Below, in pieces: positions 53,104 through 62,332 of a stretch of DNA of 64,000 bases. The notes under the pieces are model-generated. The model worked only from the letters and a program-made list of their open reading frames with translations, had not been told where the DNA came from and ran no database searches. The DNA is from Bacteroidales bacterium (GTDB lineage: Bacteria > Bacteroidota > Bacteroidia > Bacteroidales > UBA932). The position numbers and the translations under genes are program-made. The first letter of the stretch is position 1. Each line of letters starts with the position of its first letter. The DNA lies in NCBI GenBank assembly GCA_017962235.1, contig JAGCVS010000007.1:35023-99022 (forward strand), read 5' to 3'.

Positions 53104-54378
53104 ATGAAGCACCATCTTTTTCTGTTTTTATTACTCCTCGCTGCCGTTTCCTGCGGCAGGGAGAACCGCGTGGTTTTGGGAGACGAAAGGTTTGATGAAT
53201 ACCTGCCTCTGCTGGAGGGGAAGCGGGTTGCGATTCTCAGCAACCACAGCGGAATAGTAGGGGACAAGGTGGAGAACTGGTGCCTCAAAGGGGGGCAGGA
53301 AGTCACAGAGGAGAGCGTCGGCATCCCGTTCGGGCTGCCTTCTGACACTACCCGCCCGGTGAAGTACGGGCCGCATATGGTGGATGTGCTGCTGGAGAAA
53401 GGGGTGGATGTGTGCGCCATCTTCTCTCCGGAGCACGGCTTCCGGGGCACTGCCGATGCCGGGGAGCAGGTCGCGTCCGGCGTTGACGAGGCCACCGGCA
53501 TCCCCATCCTCTCGCTTTATGAAGACGGCTCTTACATGCCCTCCGCGGCCAGCATGGGCAGGTTTGACCTGCTGGTGGTGGACATTCAGGACGTGGGGTT
53601 GAGATACTACACATACTATATCACCATGCAGCATTTGATGGATGCCTGCGCGGTGTACGGGAAGAAAGTGGTGATTCTGGACCGCCCGAATCCCAACGGC
53701 TTCTACGTGGACGGACCCATTCTGGACATGCAGTACGCCTCCGGCATCGGTTCGCTTCCGGTGGCCATGGTTCACGGAATGACCCTGGGCGAACTGGCGC
53801 TCATGATGAACGGCGAAGGGTGGCTGAAGGATGGCCTGCAGTGCGACCTGACTGTAATACCTTGCTTGAATTATACGCACCAGACCAGATGCACACTGAT
53901 TGTGCCGCCTTCTCCCAACCTGAAAGATATGCGGTCGATATATCTCTATTCCTCAACCTGCTTCTTTGAAGGGACGAACGTCACTGCCGGTCGCGGTACG
54001 CAGTATCCCTTTGAGATATACGGCCATCCGCTGATGGAAAACCGCGGCTTCAGCTTCACCCCGCGCAGCATACCCGGAGCCAAGCATCCGAGATATCAAG
54101 ACCAGTTGTGCTACGGCGTGGATCTGCGCGGCAAACCGTTGCGGGAAATCTGGGACGAGCAGGTCAATATGGAGTATCTGATTGACGCTTACAATCATTT
54201 CCCGGCAGACAGCGCCTTTTTCATGCGCCGCAACCACTTTGAACTGCAAATAGGCGTGTCATACGCCCGGCAGATGGTGCTGGACGGTGCAGGTGCGGCA
54301 GAAATAAGCGCCCGCTGGGCGGAGGATGTGGCTCGTTTCAAGGAGCAGCGCCGGCCGTATCTGCTGTATAAAGAATAA
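53104..54378 (+). CDS. namZ: Exo-beta-N-acetylmuramidase NamZ family protein (DUF1343)
   Basis: I start at the ATG behind the -7 box, giving a lipoprotein-like signal (AAVSC). The 424-residue protein has [49 protein letters not shown] and [16 protein letters not shown], all DUF1343 hallmarks. NamZ-type enzymes release N-acetylmuramic acid from non-reducing ends of peptidoglycan chains, aiding cell-wall recycling or use of foreign wall. Here it should act outside the cytoplasm. obg follows 22 bases later with its own -7-like box (TATCTTCG). Confidence 0.88.
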   Translation: MKHHLFLFLLLLAAVSCGRENRVVLGDERFDEYLPLLEGKRVAILSNHSGIVGDKVENWCLKGGQEVTEESVGIPFGLPSDTTRPVKYGPHMVDVLLEKGVDVCAIFSPEHGFRGTADAGEQVASGVDEATGIPILSLYEDGSYMPSAASMGRFDLLVVDIQDVGLRYYTYYITMQHLMDACAVYGKKVVILDRPNPNGFYVDGPILDMQYASGIGSLPVAMVHGMTLGELALMMNGEGWLKDGLQCDLTVIPCLNYTHQTRCTLIVPPSPNLKDMRSIYLYSSTCFFEGTNVTAGRGTQYPFEIYGHPLMENRGFSFTPRSIPGAKHPRYQDQLCYGVDLRGKPLREIWDEQVNMEYLIDAYNHFPADSAFFMRRNHFELQIGVSYARQMVLDGAGAAEISARWAEDVARFKEQRRPYLLYKE

Positions 54379-54400
54379 AAATCCGTATCTTCGCACTGTT

Positions 54401-55399
54401 ATGGCAGACAGTAACTTCATAGACTACGTAAAGATATTCTGCGCTTCCGGAGCCGGCGGCGCGGGCAGCATGCACCTTCGCCGTGAGAAATATGTCCCCA
54501 AGGGAGGTCCCGACGGCGGCGACGGCGGGCGCGGCGGACACATCATCCTGCGCGGTAACAAGCAGATGTGGACCCTCATCCACCTCAAATACAAGAAGCA
54601 TGTGAAGGCAGATGGCGGCCAGGCGGGCAGCGGCGGGCTGCGCACCGGTGCGGACGGCAAGGATATCATTCTGGAAGTGCCTCTGGGCACCGTGGCACGC
54701 GATGCCGAGACGGAAGAGCAGATCTGCGAGGTGATGGAAGACGGGCAGGAGGTGATTCTGCGTCGCGGCGGCCGCGGCGGCCTTGGCAACAACAACTTCA
54801 AGAGCGCCACCAACCAGACTCCGCGCTATGCCCAGCCGGGCGAGCCGGGAGAAGAGGGGTGGGTCGTTCTGGAACTCAAGATCATGGCCGATGTTGGGCT
54901 GGTGGGTCTGCCCAACGCCGGTAAATCGACGCTGGTGTCGGCTCTCTCCGCCGCCCATCCCAAGATAGCCGACTATGCTTTCACCACCTTGGAGCCTTCT
55001 CTGGGCATCGTTTCATACCGTGACGACCGATCGTTCGTGATAGCCGACATCCCCGGCATCATAGAGGGGGCACACGAAGGTAAGGGTCTGGGGCTGAGGT
55101 TCCTGCGGCATATAGAGCGCAACTCCATGCTGCTGTTCATGGTGGCAGCCGACAGCGACGACGTGGCAGCGACCTACCAGGTTCTGCTTAACGAACTGAA
55201 GTTATACAACCCGGAGTTGCTTTACAAAGACCGAATCCTGGTTGTCACCAAGAACGACCTTCTGGACGATGAACTTCGAGCCGATATAGAGAAGACGCTG
55301 CCCGCGGGCGTGCCGCACACCTTTATCAGCGCCGTGACCGGCGACGGTCTGATGCATCTCAAGGATATGGTCTGGGAGTCGCTGAACCGCGAGCTCTAA
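54401..55399 (+). CDS. obg: Obg family GTPase (CgtA)
   Basis: The 332-residue protein begins with the glycine-rich Obg fold ([18 protein letters not shown], then [12 protein letters not shown]). The G domain follows: [14 protein letters not shown] at about residue 167, [12 protein letters not shown], and TKND-type VTKNDLLDD. It lacks a long C-terminal OCT domain. Obg acts in late 50S assembly and stringent-response signalling. Its last bases overlap pnuC on the opposite strand by four. Confidence 0.95.
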   Translation: MADSNFIDYVKIFCASGAGGAGSMHLRREKYVPKGGPDGGDGGRGGHIILRGNKQMWTLIHLKYKKHVKADGGQAGSGGLRTGADGKDIILEVPLGTVARDAETEEQICEVMEDGQEVILRRGGRGGLGNNNFKSATNQTPRYAQPGEPGEEGWVVLELKIMADVGLVGLPNAGKSTLVSALSAAHPKIADYAFTTLEPSLGIVSYRDDRSFVIADIPGIIEGAHEGKGLGLRFLRHIERNSMLLFMVAADSDDVAATYQVLLNELKLYNPELLYKDRILVVTKNDLLDDELRADIEKTLPAGVPHTFISAVTGDGLMHLKDMVWESLNREL

Positions 55400-56094
55400 G
55401 CGTTGCGGGCTGCCTCGCGCTGCCAGCGGATCATCATTATCACAGAATTCACCAGGTAGACGCTCCACATGAGCAGTGTGGCGATGCTGGCGTTTTCGCC
55501 ACCTTCTATCACGTTACCCAGCCACATGATTACGGTGGCCACATTGATGGCAATCCATATCCACCAGTTCTCGCTGTAGCGCTTCACGGTGAGCACAAAG
55601 GCTATCATGGTACCCACGGTGGTGAAGGCGTCCATAAAGGGCATGGCATCATTGAAATGCTTGAGAATAATGCCCAGGACAAAAGTGCCTATGGCGAGGG
55701 TTGCAGCCCATAAGCCGCGTTGCTCCCAGGTCATCTGCCGCTTTACGACCTCGGCGTTGGAACTGTTCATGTTCTTTTTCCACTGCATGAATCCCACCAC
55801 CTCAAGCGGCAGCAGGTACAATACATTCAGTGCAGTTTCGCCGTAGTAAGTTGCTTTGTAGGATATAATTGCGTAAAGGGCGCACTGGATTCCGCCAAAG
55901 ATATATGTGCCCAGTTTCCCTTTGCCGGTGAGCACCACGGAGATAGCGCCGCAGGTGGCGCTTACCACCGCCATTGCGCTGTCGCCGCTGATAAGGCTGG
56001 GAATAAGGATGGCCAGCGTGCATGCCGCCAGATACAGCACCTCGTACCACTTCCAGCCGGAAGTCTCCAGTCTGATATACTCTTTTAGCGTCAT
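55396..56094 (-). CDS. pnuC: Nicotinamide mononucleotide/riboside transporter PnuC
   Basis: I start at [19 protein letters not shown] because its ATG lies seven bases after a -7 box, with the next upstream Met inside that box. The 232-residue protein has about seven membrane helices and the PnuC motifs [20 protein letters not shown] and [16 protein letters not shown]. It imports nicotinamide riboside (or a related vitamin) for NAD synthesis; substrate is inferred from the family. Confidence 0.9.
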   Translation of the reverse strand: MTLKEYIRLETSGWKWYEVLYLAACTLAILIPSLISGDSAMAVVSATCGAISVVLTGKGKLGTYIFGGIQCALYAIISYKATYYGETALNVLYLLPLEVVGFMQWKKNMNSSNAEVVKRQMTWEQRGLWAATLAIGTFVLGIILKHFNDAMPFMDAFTTVGTMIAFVLTVKRYSENWWIWIAINVATVIMWLGNVIEGGENASIATLLMWSVYLVNSVIMMIRWQREAARNA

Positions 56095-56101
56095 AGCGGC
56101 G

Positions 56102-56109
56102 CAAAGATA
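56102..56109 (-). promoter_or_regulatory. -7 promoter box of pnuC
   Basis: On the minus strand TATCTTTG ends seven bases before the ATG, implying a leaderless transcript. It lies just after the rpsU terminator. Confidence 0.6.
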
Positions 56110-56110
56110 C

Positions 56111-56142
56111 AAAAAAACAGGCCGGACCGATGGTCTGACCTG
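56111..56142 (-). terminator. Terminator of rpsU
   Basis: On the minus strand CAGGTCAGACC pairs with GGTCCGGCCTG (with G-U pairs) around a 3-base loop, followed by seven T residues. Confidence 0.8.
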
Positions 56143-56171
56143 CTAGAATATATATCGTATTGTTGTGAAGT

Positions 56172-56363
56172 TTACTCCTCTTCGAGGCGCAAATGCTGAA
56201 CGTAGATAGCCTTGTTCTTCTGCTCGCGGCGGACGACAGACGGCTTGCGGAACTCGCGACGGCCGCGGAGCTCACGTACGATACCGGTTTTCTCGAATTT
56301 GCGTTTGAATTTCTTCAGAGCTTTCTCGATGTTTTCACCTTCTTTAATCTGTACGATAATCAT
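56172..56363 (-). CDS. rpsU: 30S ribosomal protein bS21
   Basis: I start at MIIVQIKEGENIEKALKKF, the typical bS21 start, giving 63 residues; an in-frame Met upstream lies at the box and leader. The basic middle (about 18-50) and Tyr54 are present. In Bacteroidota, bS21 with bS18 and bS6 is known to sequester the anti-Shine-Dalgarno tail of 16S rRNA, and Tyr54, as I recall, contacts it. The mRNA carries a strong Shine-Dalgarno sequence, which allows autoregulation. A short leader and its own terminator make it monocistronic. Confidence 0.95.
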   Translation of the reverse strand: MIIVQIKEGENIEKALKKFKRKFEKTGIVRELRGRREFRKPSVVRREQKNKAIYVQHLRLEEE

Positions 56364-56370
56364 ATTTGCT

Positions 56371-56383
56371 ACACCTCCTTTTT
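56371..56383 (-). promoter_or_regulatory. Strong Shine-Dalgarno sequence of rpsU
   Basis: The minus-strand leader reads AAAGGAGGTG, ten bases complementary to the 16S 3' end, with its last base eight bases before the ATG. This is the strongest site in the window. Confidence 0.85.
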
Positions 56384-56393
56384 TTAGGGACTG

Positions 56394-56401
56394 CAAAGAT
56401 A
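56394..56401 (-). promoter_or_regulatory. -7 promoter box of rpsU
   Basis: TATCTTTG on the minus strand lies about 30 bases before the start, giving a short leader that includes the Shine-Dalgarno sequence. Confidence 0.6.
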
Positions 56402-56444
56402 AGTAAGTTTTTCTTATCGCCAAATTTTTGTTACCTTGGCACTG

Positions 56445-57386
56445 ATGGAAAACAGGTTCCTGGAATATATAGCCGTGCAGAGACGCTATTCACCACGCAC
56501 TGTGGAGCTTTACCGCAGTGCGCTGGACGAGTTCCGCGCCTTTGCCATGCCGGAGGCGGAAGGGGAGCTTACAGAGGGGCAGTGGCGGGAGTGTCTTACC
56601 CCAACCTTGATTCGCGGTTTTATTGCCAAAGGGCTGGAAGAGGAGCTGAGCCCGCGTACCATGAACCTGAAGCTCTCTGCGCTGAGTAGCTTCTGCTCAT
56701 GGATGGTGCGCAACTCGCTACTGGAGTCCAACCCGGTGCGCAAGGTGTACCGCCCCAAGGAGGACCGGCCGCTGCCGCGCTTCTACACGCAGGAGAGCAT
56801 GGATACCCTGCTTGAGAAAGAAGAGGAGCGTGCGGCAGAAGATGCTGCAGAGGCGGAGGACGGCAAGGAACCGTTCGGGGAACTGAGGGAGAGAATGATT
56901 ATTCTCACACTGTATGCTACCGGAATGCGCCGGGCGGAGCTTTGTGGCTTGAAGGTGAGCGACTTTGACCGTGCCCGCAAGATATTCCGGGTAACGGGAA
57001 AGGGGGATAAGACAAGAGAAATTCCTGTTCCCGATAGGATTTGTGAGGAATTGTTGCTATATTTGAAGAGACTGCAAGAGGAGTTTGGCGGCATTGGCTG
57101 GTTTTTTGTGACCGACAAGGGGCAGCAGTTGTACCCCGCGTTTGTGAACAATGTGGTCAAGAAGGCCCTGGATGGCGAAGACGGGTTTACCGGCAGGAAG
57201 TCGCCGCACGTGCTGCGGCACACGCTGGCTACCCACCTGCTGAACAACGGCGCCGACATAAACAGCATCAAGGAGGTGCTGGGACACTCGTCACTGGCGG
57301 CTACCCAGGTGTACACGCACAACTCTTTCGAGCAACTTAAAAGCACATATTTAACCGCTCACCCAAGAGCAAAAAAACGGAGGTGA
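56445..57386 (+). CDS. xerC: Tyrosine recombinase, XerC/XerD family
   Basis: I start at MENRFLEYIAVQRRYS (an upstream TTG is also in frame). The 313-residue protein has a SAM-like N-terminal domain to about residue 110 and a catalytic domain with Arg162, Lys186, His255-x-x-Arg258, His281 and Tyr290 (nucleophile), the full set. A Glu-rich linker (about 122-148) is longer than in E. coli XerC. Such enzymes resolve chromosome dimers at dif; which partner is encoded elsewhere is unknown. Its final Arg-Arg-stop codons form the Shine-Dalgarno sequence of hpf. Confidence 0.88.
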   Translation: MENRFLEYIAVQRRYSPRTVELYRSALDEFRAFAMPEAEGELTEGQWRECLTPTLIRGFIAKGLEEELSPRTMNLKLSALSSFCSWMVRNSLLESNPVRKVYRPKEDRPLPRFYTQESMDTLLEKEEERAAEDAAEAEDGKEPFGELRERMIILTLYATGMRRAELCGLKVSDFDRARKIFRVTGKGDKTREIPVPDRICEELLLYLKRLQEEFGGIGWFFVTDKGQQLYPAFVNNVVKKALDGEDGFTGRKSPHVLRHTLATHLLNNGADINSIKEVLGHSSLAATQVYTHNSFEQLKSTYLTAHPRAKKRR

Positions 57387-57387
57387 T
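57379..57387 (+). promoter_or_regulatory. Shine-Dalgarno sequence of hpf within the xerC stop region
   Basis: GGAGGTGAT lies directly before the ATG, so GGAGG is four bases from it (slightly short). It is complementary to the 16S 3' end over nine bases. Confidence 0.6.
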
Positions 57388-57678
57388 ATGGAAATAAAGA
57401 TTCAATCAATCAAGTTTGACGCAGATCAGAAGCTTATCGATTACATCGACCGCAAGGTAAGCAAGGTAGAGAAATTCTACGACGATGTAGTGCGCTGCGA
57501 GGTATTGCTTTCATTGCTTCCCGACCCCGACAACAAGAATGTCAAGGTGAGAGTCCTCATCCCTGGCAGCGAAGTCGTGGTGGAACGCAATGCTGACACT
57601 TTTGAAGAGGCCGTTACGGAGTGCGTGGGCATCCTGAAGGAGAAACTCGTCTCTGTAAAGGAGAAACGCTTTAAATAG
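57388..57678 (+). CDS. hpf: Ribosome hibernation-promoting factor, short type (HPF/RaiA family)
   Basis: The 96-residue protein has the HPF beta-alpha-beta layout: IKIQSIKFDADQKLIDYIDR, then RCEVLLSLLPD and KVRVLIPGSEVVVERNADTF. It lacks the C-terminal dimerisation domain of long HPF. It binds the decoding centre of idle ribosomes. It starts one base after the xerC stop and is translated from a Shine-Dalgarno sequence, so it is coupled to xerC. Confidence 0.92.
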   Translation: MEIKIQSIKFDADQKLIDYIDRKVSKVEKFYDDVVRCEVLLSLLPDPDNKNVKVRVLIPGSEVVVERNADTFEEAVTECVGILKEKLVSVKEKRFK

Positions 57679-57681
57679 CAG

Positions 57682-58659
57682 TTAGAAGAAAAGTCCGGTC
57701 AGTTCTTCGCAGCTGACCTTACCAAAATAATCGTCCGGGTGGATATCGTTTATCCGCCCGGCGATTTTTTCTCTGATATGTTCGCAGCCGGTCATCCTGC
57801 TACAGAACTCCTCTATCGGGCGGGTAAAGAAAAAGTCGCCGCTTATCGCAAGGCTGGTGATGATGCCCGCCGTCACATCGAAAGTCACCTCCACCAGGCC
57901 ACAGGGGAGCTTGGCGCTGTTGGAGAATGTGTAGCGTGGGGAGGCGGAGAAGTTCCAGCCGTCGGTGGAATACTTCTCAGTGGCAAGCTTTTCTATGGCG
58001 GCAAGGTCGGCTTGGGTGTATTTGTAAGGCGGGTAATCCTTGCCGATAAATGTTGCCAGATAATCGATGAAAGCCTCCACAGTCATCGGTTCGGGCAGAT
58101 GGCTGGAGATGTTGGTGACGCGGCTCACGTTGGATTTTACCGCCTTGTCTGAGTATTTCTCCGGACGGTTTTTAAGTGCTGCGGCCAGCGAGTTCATGGA
58201 GGCGTCAAACAGCAGCGTGCCGTGCATCAGAACCCGGTCTCGCTCTACACAGAGGGCATTTCCGGAGAACTTGCGGCCGTCTATGGTGAGGTCGTTGCGT
58301 CCGCTCAGGGCTGCGTTCACTCCCAGGCTCTGCAGCGCCGTCAGTATCGGTGCGGTGAAGCGACGGAACATCCCGGAGGTGTCTTCTCCCTGCCGCCGCG
58401 TCTCAATGAAGGTGAAATTCACGTTGCCCAGGTCGTGGAACACCGCCCCGCCACCGCTGAGCCGCCGTACCACCTTTATCCCGCTGGCCTTCACATAATC
58501 GATGTCGATCTCTGCCAGGGCGTTCTGGTTGCGTCCGATTACCACGCAGGGGGCGTTGCGCCACAGACGGAATACCGGCTGCCCAAAGTTGTGAAGCAGG
58601 TACTCTTCTGCCGCAAGGTTGCGCCAGGGGTCGGTCTGGGTGTCAACAATAAAAATCAT
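57682..58659 (-). CDS. lplA: Lipoate--protein ligase A family
   Basis: I start at MIFIVDTQTDPWRNLAAEEYL, the normal start of the family; an upstream in-frame Met precedes the -7 box. The 325-residue protein has IGRNQNALAEID, VVRRLSGGGAVFHD (lipoate-binding) and GRKFSGNALC (catalytic Lys), then a C-terminal accessory domain (about 245-325). It activates free lipoate with ATP and attaches it to 2-oxoacid dehydrogenase or glycine-cleavage subunits. It converges on hpf with three bases between. Confidence 0.9.
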   Translation of the reverse strand: MIFIVDTQTDPWRNLAAEEYLLHNFGQPVFRLWRNAPCVVIGRNQNALAEIDIDYVKASGIKVVRRLSGGGAVFHDLGNVNFTFIETRRQGEDTSGMFRRFTAPILTALQSLGVNAALSGRNDLTIDGRKFSGNALCVERDRVLMHGTLLFDASMNSLAAALKNRPEKYSDKAVKSNVSRVTNISSHLPEPMTVEAFIDYLATFIGKDYPPYKYTQADLAAIEKLATEKYSTDGWNFSASPRYTFSNSAKLPCGLVEVTFDVTAGIITSLAISGDFFFTRPIEEFCSRMTGCEHIREKIAGRINDIHPDDYFGKVSCEELTGLFF

Positions 58660-58683
58660 CTTCAAATCGTTGCGATGTGACTG

Positions 58684-58700
58684 CAAAGATATTACATTTG
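58684..58700. promoter_or_regulatory. Back-to-back -7 boxes of lplA and the HhH gene
   Basis: TATCTTTG (minus strand, 58684-58691) and TACATTTG (plus, 58693-58700) are separated by one base and point outwards, forming a near-palindrome. Confidence 0.6.
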
Positions 58701-58728
58701 TGACAAACATACAGAAGGGGAGGTTGAG

Positions 58729-60552
58729 GTGAAACGGTTATCATGCAAGATTGCCCTCCTTGGAGCAATCTTTTTCTTTTCCGGAGCGCTGCAGGCGCAG
58801 GATATCGAAAGTGTCATAGAGCAGATGGCGGAGGATGGCGCGTCCGAGGCCGATGTGGAGGATTATCTGCAGCAGGTTGCCCGCGACGGGCGGCGCCTGT
58901 CTTTAAACAGTGCATCCCGGGAACAGCTGGAGGCGAGCGGTCTCTTCACACCGTTCCAGATCGCCAGCCTGCTGGAATACCGCGAAGAGTACGGAGAGCT
59001 GCTGTCGATGCGGGAACTGCCTATGATAGATGGCTTTACAAAGGAGTTCGCGGCCCGGATCGCCTCGTACGTTACCCTGGAGAAAACTCCGGTAAGCGGG
59101 CCGCTGCATGTGGAGGTGAGGTCGCGGTACAAATACAAGAAAGGAGTCAAAGGCGTGCATCAGTATAACCGTTTGGTTATAGAAAAGGGGTCGTTGAAGG
59201 GAGGACTGCTGGCAGAGAGCGATGCGGGCGAGATACCACTTGTGGATTATGTGGGCGGTTATCTCTCTTTCTGCAAGGGGCGGTGGGAGATACTGGCCGG
59301 AGACTATAACGCCCGCTTTGGGCAGGGACTGACACTCTGGAACGCCTTCAACTTTACAGGGGCCTCTGCTCCGGCCTCGGTGATGCGCCGCCCGAAGGGG
59401 ATTACGCCGTACAAATCTGCAGACGAGAGCCGCGCTCTGAGGGGGATGGCGGTAGCGTGGAGCCCGGATTCTCGTTGGAAAGTATCTGCGTTCGCATCTG
59501 CCAAAGGGGTGGATGCCAACGTTACTGCGGCGGGTTATACATCGCTGCCCGCTACCGGCTATCACAGAACCATCTATGAGAAGCGATGCAAGAATGCCAT
59601 GCGCGAATATCTGCTCGGGGCGGACATCACCCTCACGGCTGGTCTCCTGCAGACTTCTGTCACGGCTGCGGCGTATACCTACAGCGCGCATAACGCCCGC
59701 AAAGAGATGCCGTACAACCAGTTTCAGCTGTACGACGGATGGTGGGGAAACATGTCCGCGGCCGTATGTGCAAGCAGGGGGCACTGGCGCTTCTTTGCAG
59801 AGGCGGCGGTGGATGCAGGCTCTCATGTGGCGGCGGTGGCGGGTGCGCACGTGGCGTCGTCTTACAGCTTTGAGGCGTCGGTTATGCTGCGATATTACGA
59901 TAAGGCTTATATTGCGCCGCACGCGGGGGCGTATTCCACCATCACGTCGGTGTCAAACCAGCAGGGGGCGGTGCTTTCGCTGCTCTGGCGCCCTGCACGC
60001 GGCCTGCTTGTGACATCGTTCTCAGAGGCGGTGTACTATCCTGGGCAGCGATACCGCATCCCGGAGCCGTCGGCGGCGATGTATGAGCGGCTCGGGGTGG
60101 AATATACAGCCGGGCAGGTCGTCCTTTCTCTGAAGGATAATTACGTGTGGCAGAGTGCCGATGCTTCTCACAAGCACTCGCTGCGGGCCTCCGCAAAAGG
60201 GGAGTGGGGCAGGTGGAAAGGGGTGCTCCGGAGCGGGGCGGTCAGGTTCTCTGCCGGCGGAGAGCGGATATGGGGCTTGGCGGCGTCGCTGTCGGCGGCG
60301 TGTGATATCGCCCGCGGCAAGTGGAATCTCTCCGCTTCGGCATCGGTATACAAGGCCACGGATTATGATGCAAGGGTCTATCTGTACGAGTCGGATCTGC
60401 CCGGAGGTTTTTCTGCGAACTATTGTTACGGCAAGGGAATTGCAGCAAGGTGCATGGTCCGGTACAAACCTGCCCGCAAGCTCACCCTGACTGGGATAGT
60501 TGTGCTTTCAGGTACGCCGGAGTGCCGTCTTCAGGCAGATTATAGTTTTTAA
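58729..60552 (+). CDS. Helix-hairpin-helix protein with outer-membrane barrel-like domain
   Basis: The start is GTG, fixed by an upstream GGGGAGG Shine-Dalgarno sequence (58717-58723) five bases away, and gives MKRLSCKIALLG with a signal peptide to about QAQ. Residues about 55-130 hold two helix-hairpin-helix motifs (LNSASREQLEASGLFTPFQI, then LPMIDGFTKEFAARI). Residues about 130-607 are beta-rich and end LQADYSF, with a barrel-like C-terminus. This combination is a known Bacteroidota family that I know only as an HhH domain protein; its role is not established. It diverges from lplA. Confidence 0.8.
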   Translation: MKRLSCKIALLGAIFFFSGALQAQDIESVIEQMAEDGASEADVEDYLQQVARDGRRLSLNSASREQLEASGLFTPFQIASLLEYREEYGELLSMRELPMIDGFTKEFAARIASYVTLEKTPVSGPLHVEVRSRYKYKKGVKGVHQYNRLVIEKGSLKGGLLAESDAGEIPLVDYVGGYLSFCKGRWEILAGDYNARFGQGLTLWNAFNFTGASAPASVMRRPKGITPYKSADESRALRGMAVAWSPDSRWKVSAFASAKGVDANVTAAGYTSLPATGYHRTIYEKRCKNAMREYLLGADITLTAGLLQTSVTAAAYTYSAHNARKEMPYNQFQLYDGWWGNMSAAVCASRGHWRFFAEAAVDAGSHVAAVAGAHVASSYSFEASVMLRYYDKAYIAPHAGAYSTITSVSNQQGAVLSLLWRPARGLLVTSFSEAVYYPGQRYRIPEPSAAMYERLGVEYTAGQVVLSLKDNYVWQSADASHKHSLRASAKGEWGRWKGVLRSGAVRFSAGGERIWGLAASLSAACDIARGKWNLSASASVYKATDYDARVYLYESDLPGGFSANYCYGKGIAARCMVRYKPARKLTLTGIVVLSGTPECRLQADYSF

Positions 60553-60569
60553 GAACCAAAACAAATGCG

Positions 60570-60577
60570 TATATTTG
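60570..60577 (+). promoter_or_regulatory. -7 promoter box of parA
   Basis: TATATTTG matches TAnnTTTG, 26 bases before the ATG. No -33 element was seen. Confidence 0.55.
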
Positions 60578-60603
60578 TCGGTTAACATCAAGGGAGCAAG
60601 ATA

Positions 60604-61371
60604 ATGGGAAAAACAATAGCGATAGCCAACCAGAAAGGCGGTGTGGGGAAAACCACCGCTGCCGTGAACCTGGCTGCTTCGCTGGCTGTGCTTGGACACA
60701 AAACGCTCCTTGTGGATGCAGACCCGCAGGCCAACGCCACTGTATATCTGGGTTATGACGCCGATGTTTACACCGGCAAGACGCTGTACGAGGCACTTTG
60801 CGGTTCGGCAGCGTTGAAAGATGTCATTCTGGATACCGCTGTGGACGGCTTGAGCCTGATACCGTCGCATGTGAATCTGGTGGGGGTTGAGCTGGAGATG
60901 CTGGACAGCAAGAGCCGCGACACGGCCTTGCGCAGGCTTCTGGCCGATGTGAAGAAGGAGTATGACTACATTTTGATGGATTGCCCTCCCTCGCTGGGTA
61001 TCCTCACCATGAACGCCATAACGGCCGCCGATACGGTGATAGTGCCGGTGCAGCCGGAATACTTTGCCGTAGAGGGGCTGGGCAAGCTGCTGGGCACCAT
61101 CAAGCTGGTGCAGGGCACTGTAAATCCAGACCTGGATATAGAGGGATTCCTGTTCTCTATGTACGACAGCCGCCTCAAGACGCACAACCAGGTGATAGAG
61201 GAGATCCGCTATCAGTTCCCGCAGAAGGTGTTCAAGACCATTATCTGCCGCAGTTCACAGCTGGTAGAGGCCCCCTCCGCCGGCAAACCCGCGATAGTGT
61301 TCGACCCCGAATCGGCCGGAGCCGGCAATTTTATGAACCTTGCTGAAGAATTGACAGCCAATAACGCATAG
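60604..61371 (+). CDS. parA: ParA/Soj family chromosome-partitioning ATPase
   Basis: The 255-residue protein has the deviant Walker A motif [15 protein letters not shown] at about residues 9-23, [10 protein letters not shown] and [18 protein letters not shown] (Walker B). Length fits chromosomal Soj. ParA moves ParB-bound origin regions. In other Bacteroidales parB usually lies directly downstream; here the next gene is a DUF5683 protein, five bases later, and no parB is seen. Confidence 0.93.
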   Translation: MGKTIAIANQKGGVGKTTAAVNLAASLAVLGHKTLLVDADPQANATVYLGYDADVYTGKTLYEALCGSAALKDVILDTAVDGLSLIPSHVNLVGVELEMLDSKSRDTALRRLLADVKKEYDYILMDCPPSLGILTMNAITAADTVIVPVQPEYFAVEGLGKLLGTIKLVQGTVNPDLDIEGFLFSMYDSRLKTHNQVIEEIRYQFPQKVFKTIICRSSQLVEAPSAGKPAIVFDPESAGAGNFMNLAEELTANNA

Positions 61372-61376
61372 GCCCG

Positions 61377-62309
61377 ATGAGAAAAGTACTGCTTATAGTG
61401 ATTGCACTTACCCTGGCCGGGATTCAGGCCTGGGGGCAGGGCACATTCAAGCAGAACACCTCCCTGACGGGCGTGCCTGGCGCAGTGGAGAACTCTTCGG
61501 AGTATAAAGAAGATGAAGACGAGAACGAGGCCGATACCCTGCAGGGTTTCTCCATCAAGCATCTTACCAGGGGTTTGAGGCATCTGGAGCCCCTCAAGCC
61601 CGGATACGCCACCCTGGGTGCGGCAATCATACCGGGGCGGATCCAGATTTATAACAAGGATTACGGCAAACTGCCTTTCATATATGCCGGCATAGGTGCC
61701 GGAGTGGGAGGCGGCATCTACTTCCATCATAAGTACCAGCAGGTGCCCGATTCCAAATATGCGACTTATCGCAACCTGTGCTTTGCGGGGGCAGCCCTTG
61801 TCTATTGGGGGCAGATTCTGGACGGCGTGGCATGTCTGCCAGACGCCCGTGATCCCGACCCCGGCAAGGCGGCCGTATTCTCCGCCCTGCTACCCGGACT
61901 GGGGCAGGCTTATATAGGAGAATGGTGGCATATCCCCATCTGGTACGCCGGACTGGGCATCTGTGCCTATACCCTGCATGTGAACAACATGCAGTATAAC
62001 AGGTACAGATATATCTACATGATGTCCAGCGACTCAGATTCCGGCTATATCGGCAAGATAAACATGACGGCCGCCACCACCTATAAAGACCTGTACCACC
62101 GCTACCGCGACTATTCCGTGGTGGCCACGGTGCTGGTATACGCCCTCAACATCATAGACGCCAACGTGTTCGCATACATGAAAGATTTCAATGTGAGCGA
62201 CGATCTCTCTTTCAACGTGAACCCGGTGATTATTGAAAATCTGGACGACATAATAGCCCCGCAGCCGCTGCCGCCATCTTTTGGCGTTAACCTGACATTT
62301 AATTTTTAA
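61377..62309 (+). CDS. DUF5683-like membrane-associated protein
   Basis: The 310-residue product has a signal peptide, an acidic linker (about 42-56), and a membrane region with GYATLGAAIIPGRIQIYNKDYGKLP and ALLPGLGQAYIGEWWHIPIWYAGLG, the DUF5683-type repeats with their P-G-x-G-Q-x-Y pattern. The function is unknown. It sits, as in other Bacteroidales, beside par genes and the MltD gene. It starts five bases after parA and 23 bases before the transglycosylase, so they should share a transcript. Confidence 0.85.
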   Translation: MRKVLLIVIALTLAGIQAWGQGTFKQNTSLTGVPGAVENSSEYKEDEDENEADTLQGFSIKHLTRGLRHLEPLKPGYATLGAAIIPGRIQIYNKDYGKLPFIYAGIGAGVGGGIYFHHKYQQVPDSKYATYRNLCFAGAALVYWGQILDGVACLPDARDPDPGKAAVFSALLPGLGQAYIGEWWHIPIWYAGLGICAYTLHVNNMQYNRYRYIYMMSSDSDSGYIGKINMTAATTYKDLYHRYRDYSVVATVLVYALNIIDANVFAYMKDFNVSDDLSFNVNPVIIENLDDIIAPQPLPPSFGVNLTFNF

Positions 62310-62332
62310 GCATACACACATCACCCTTTTCA

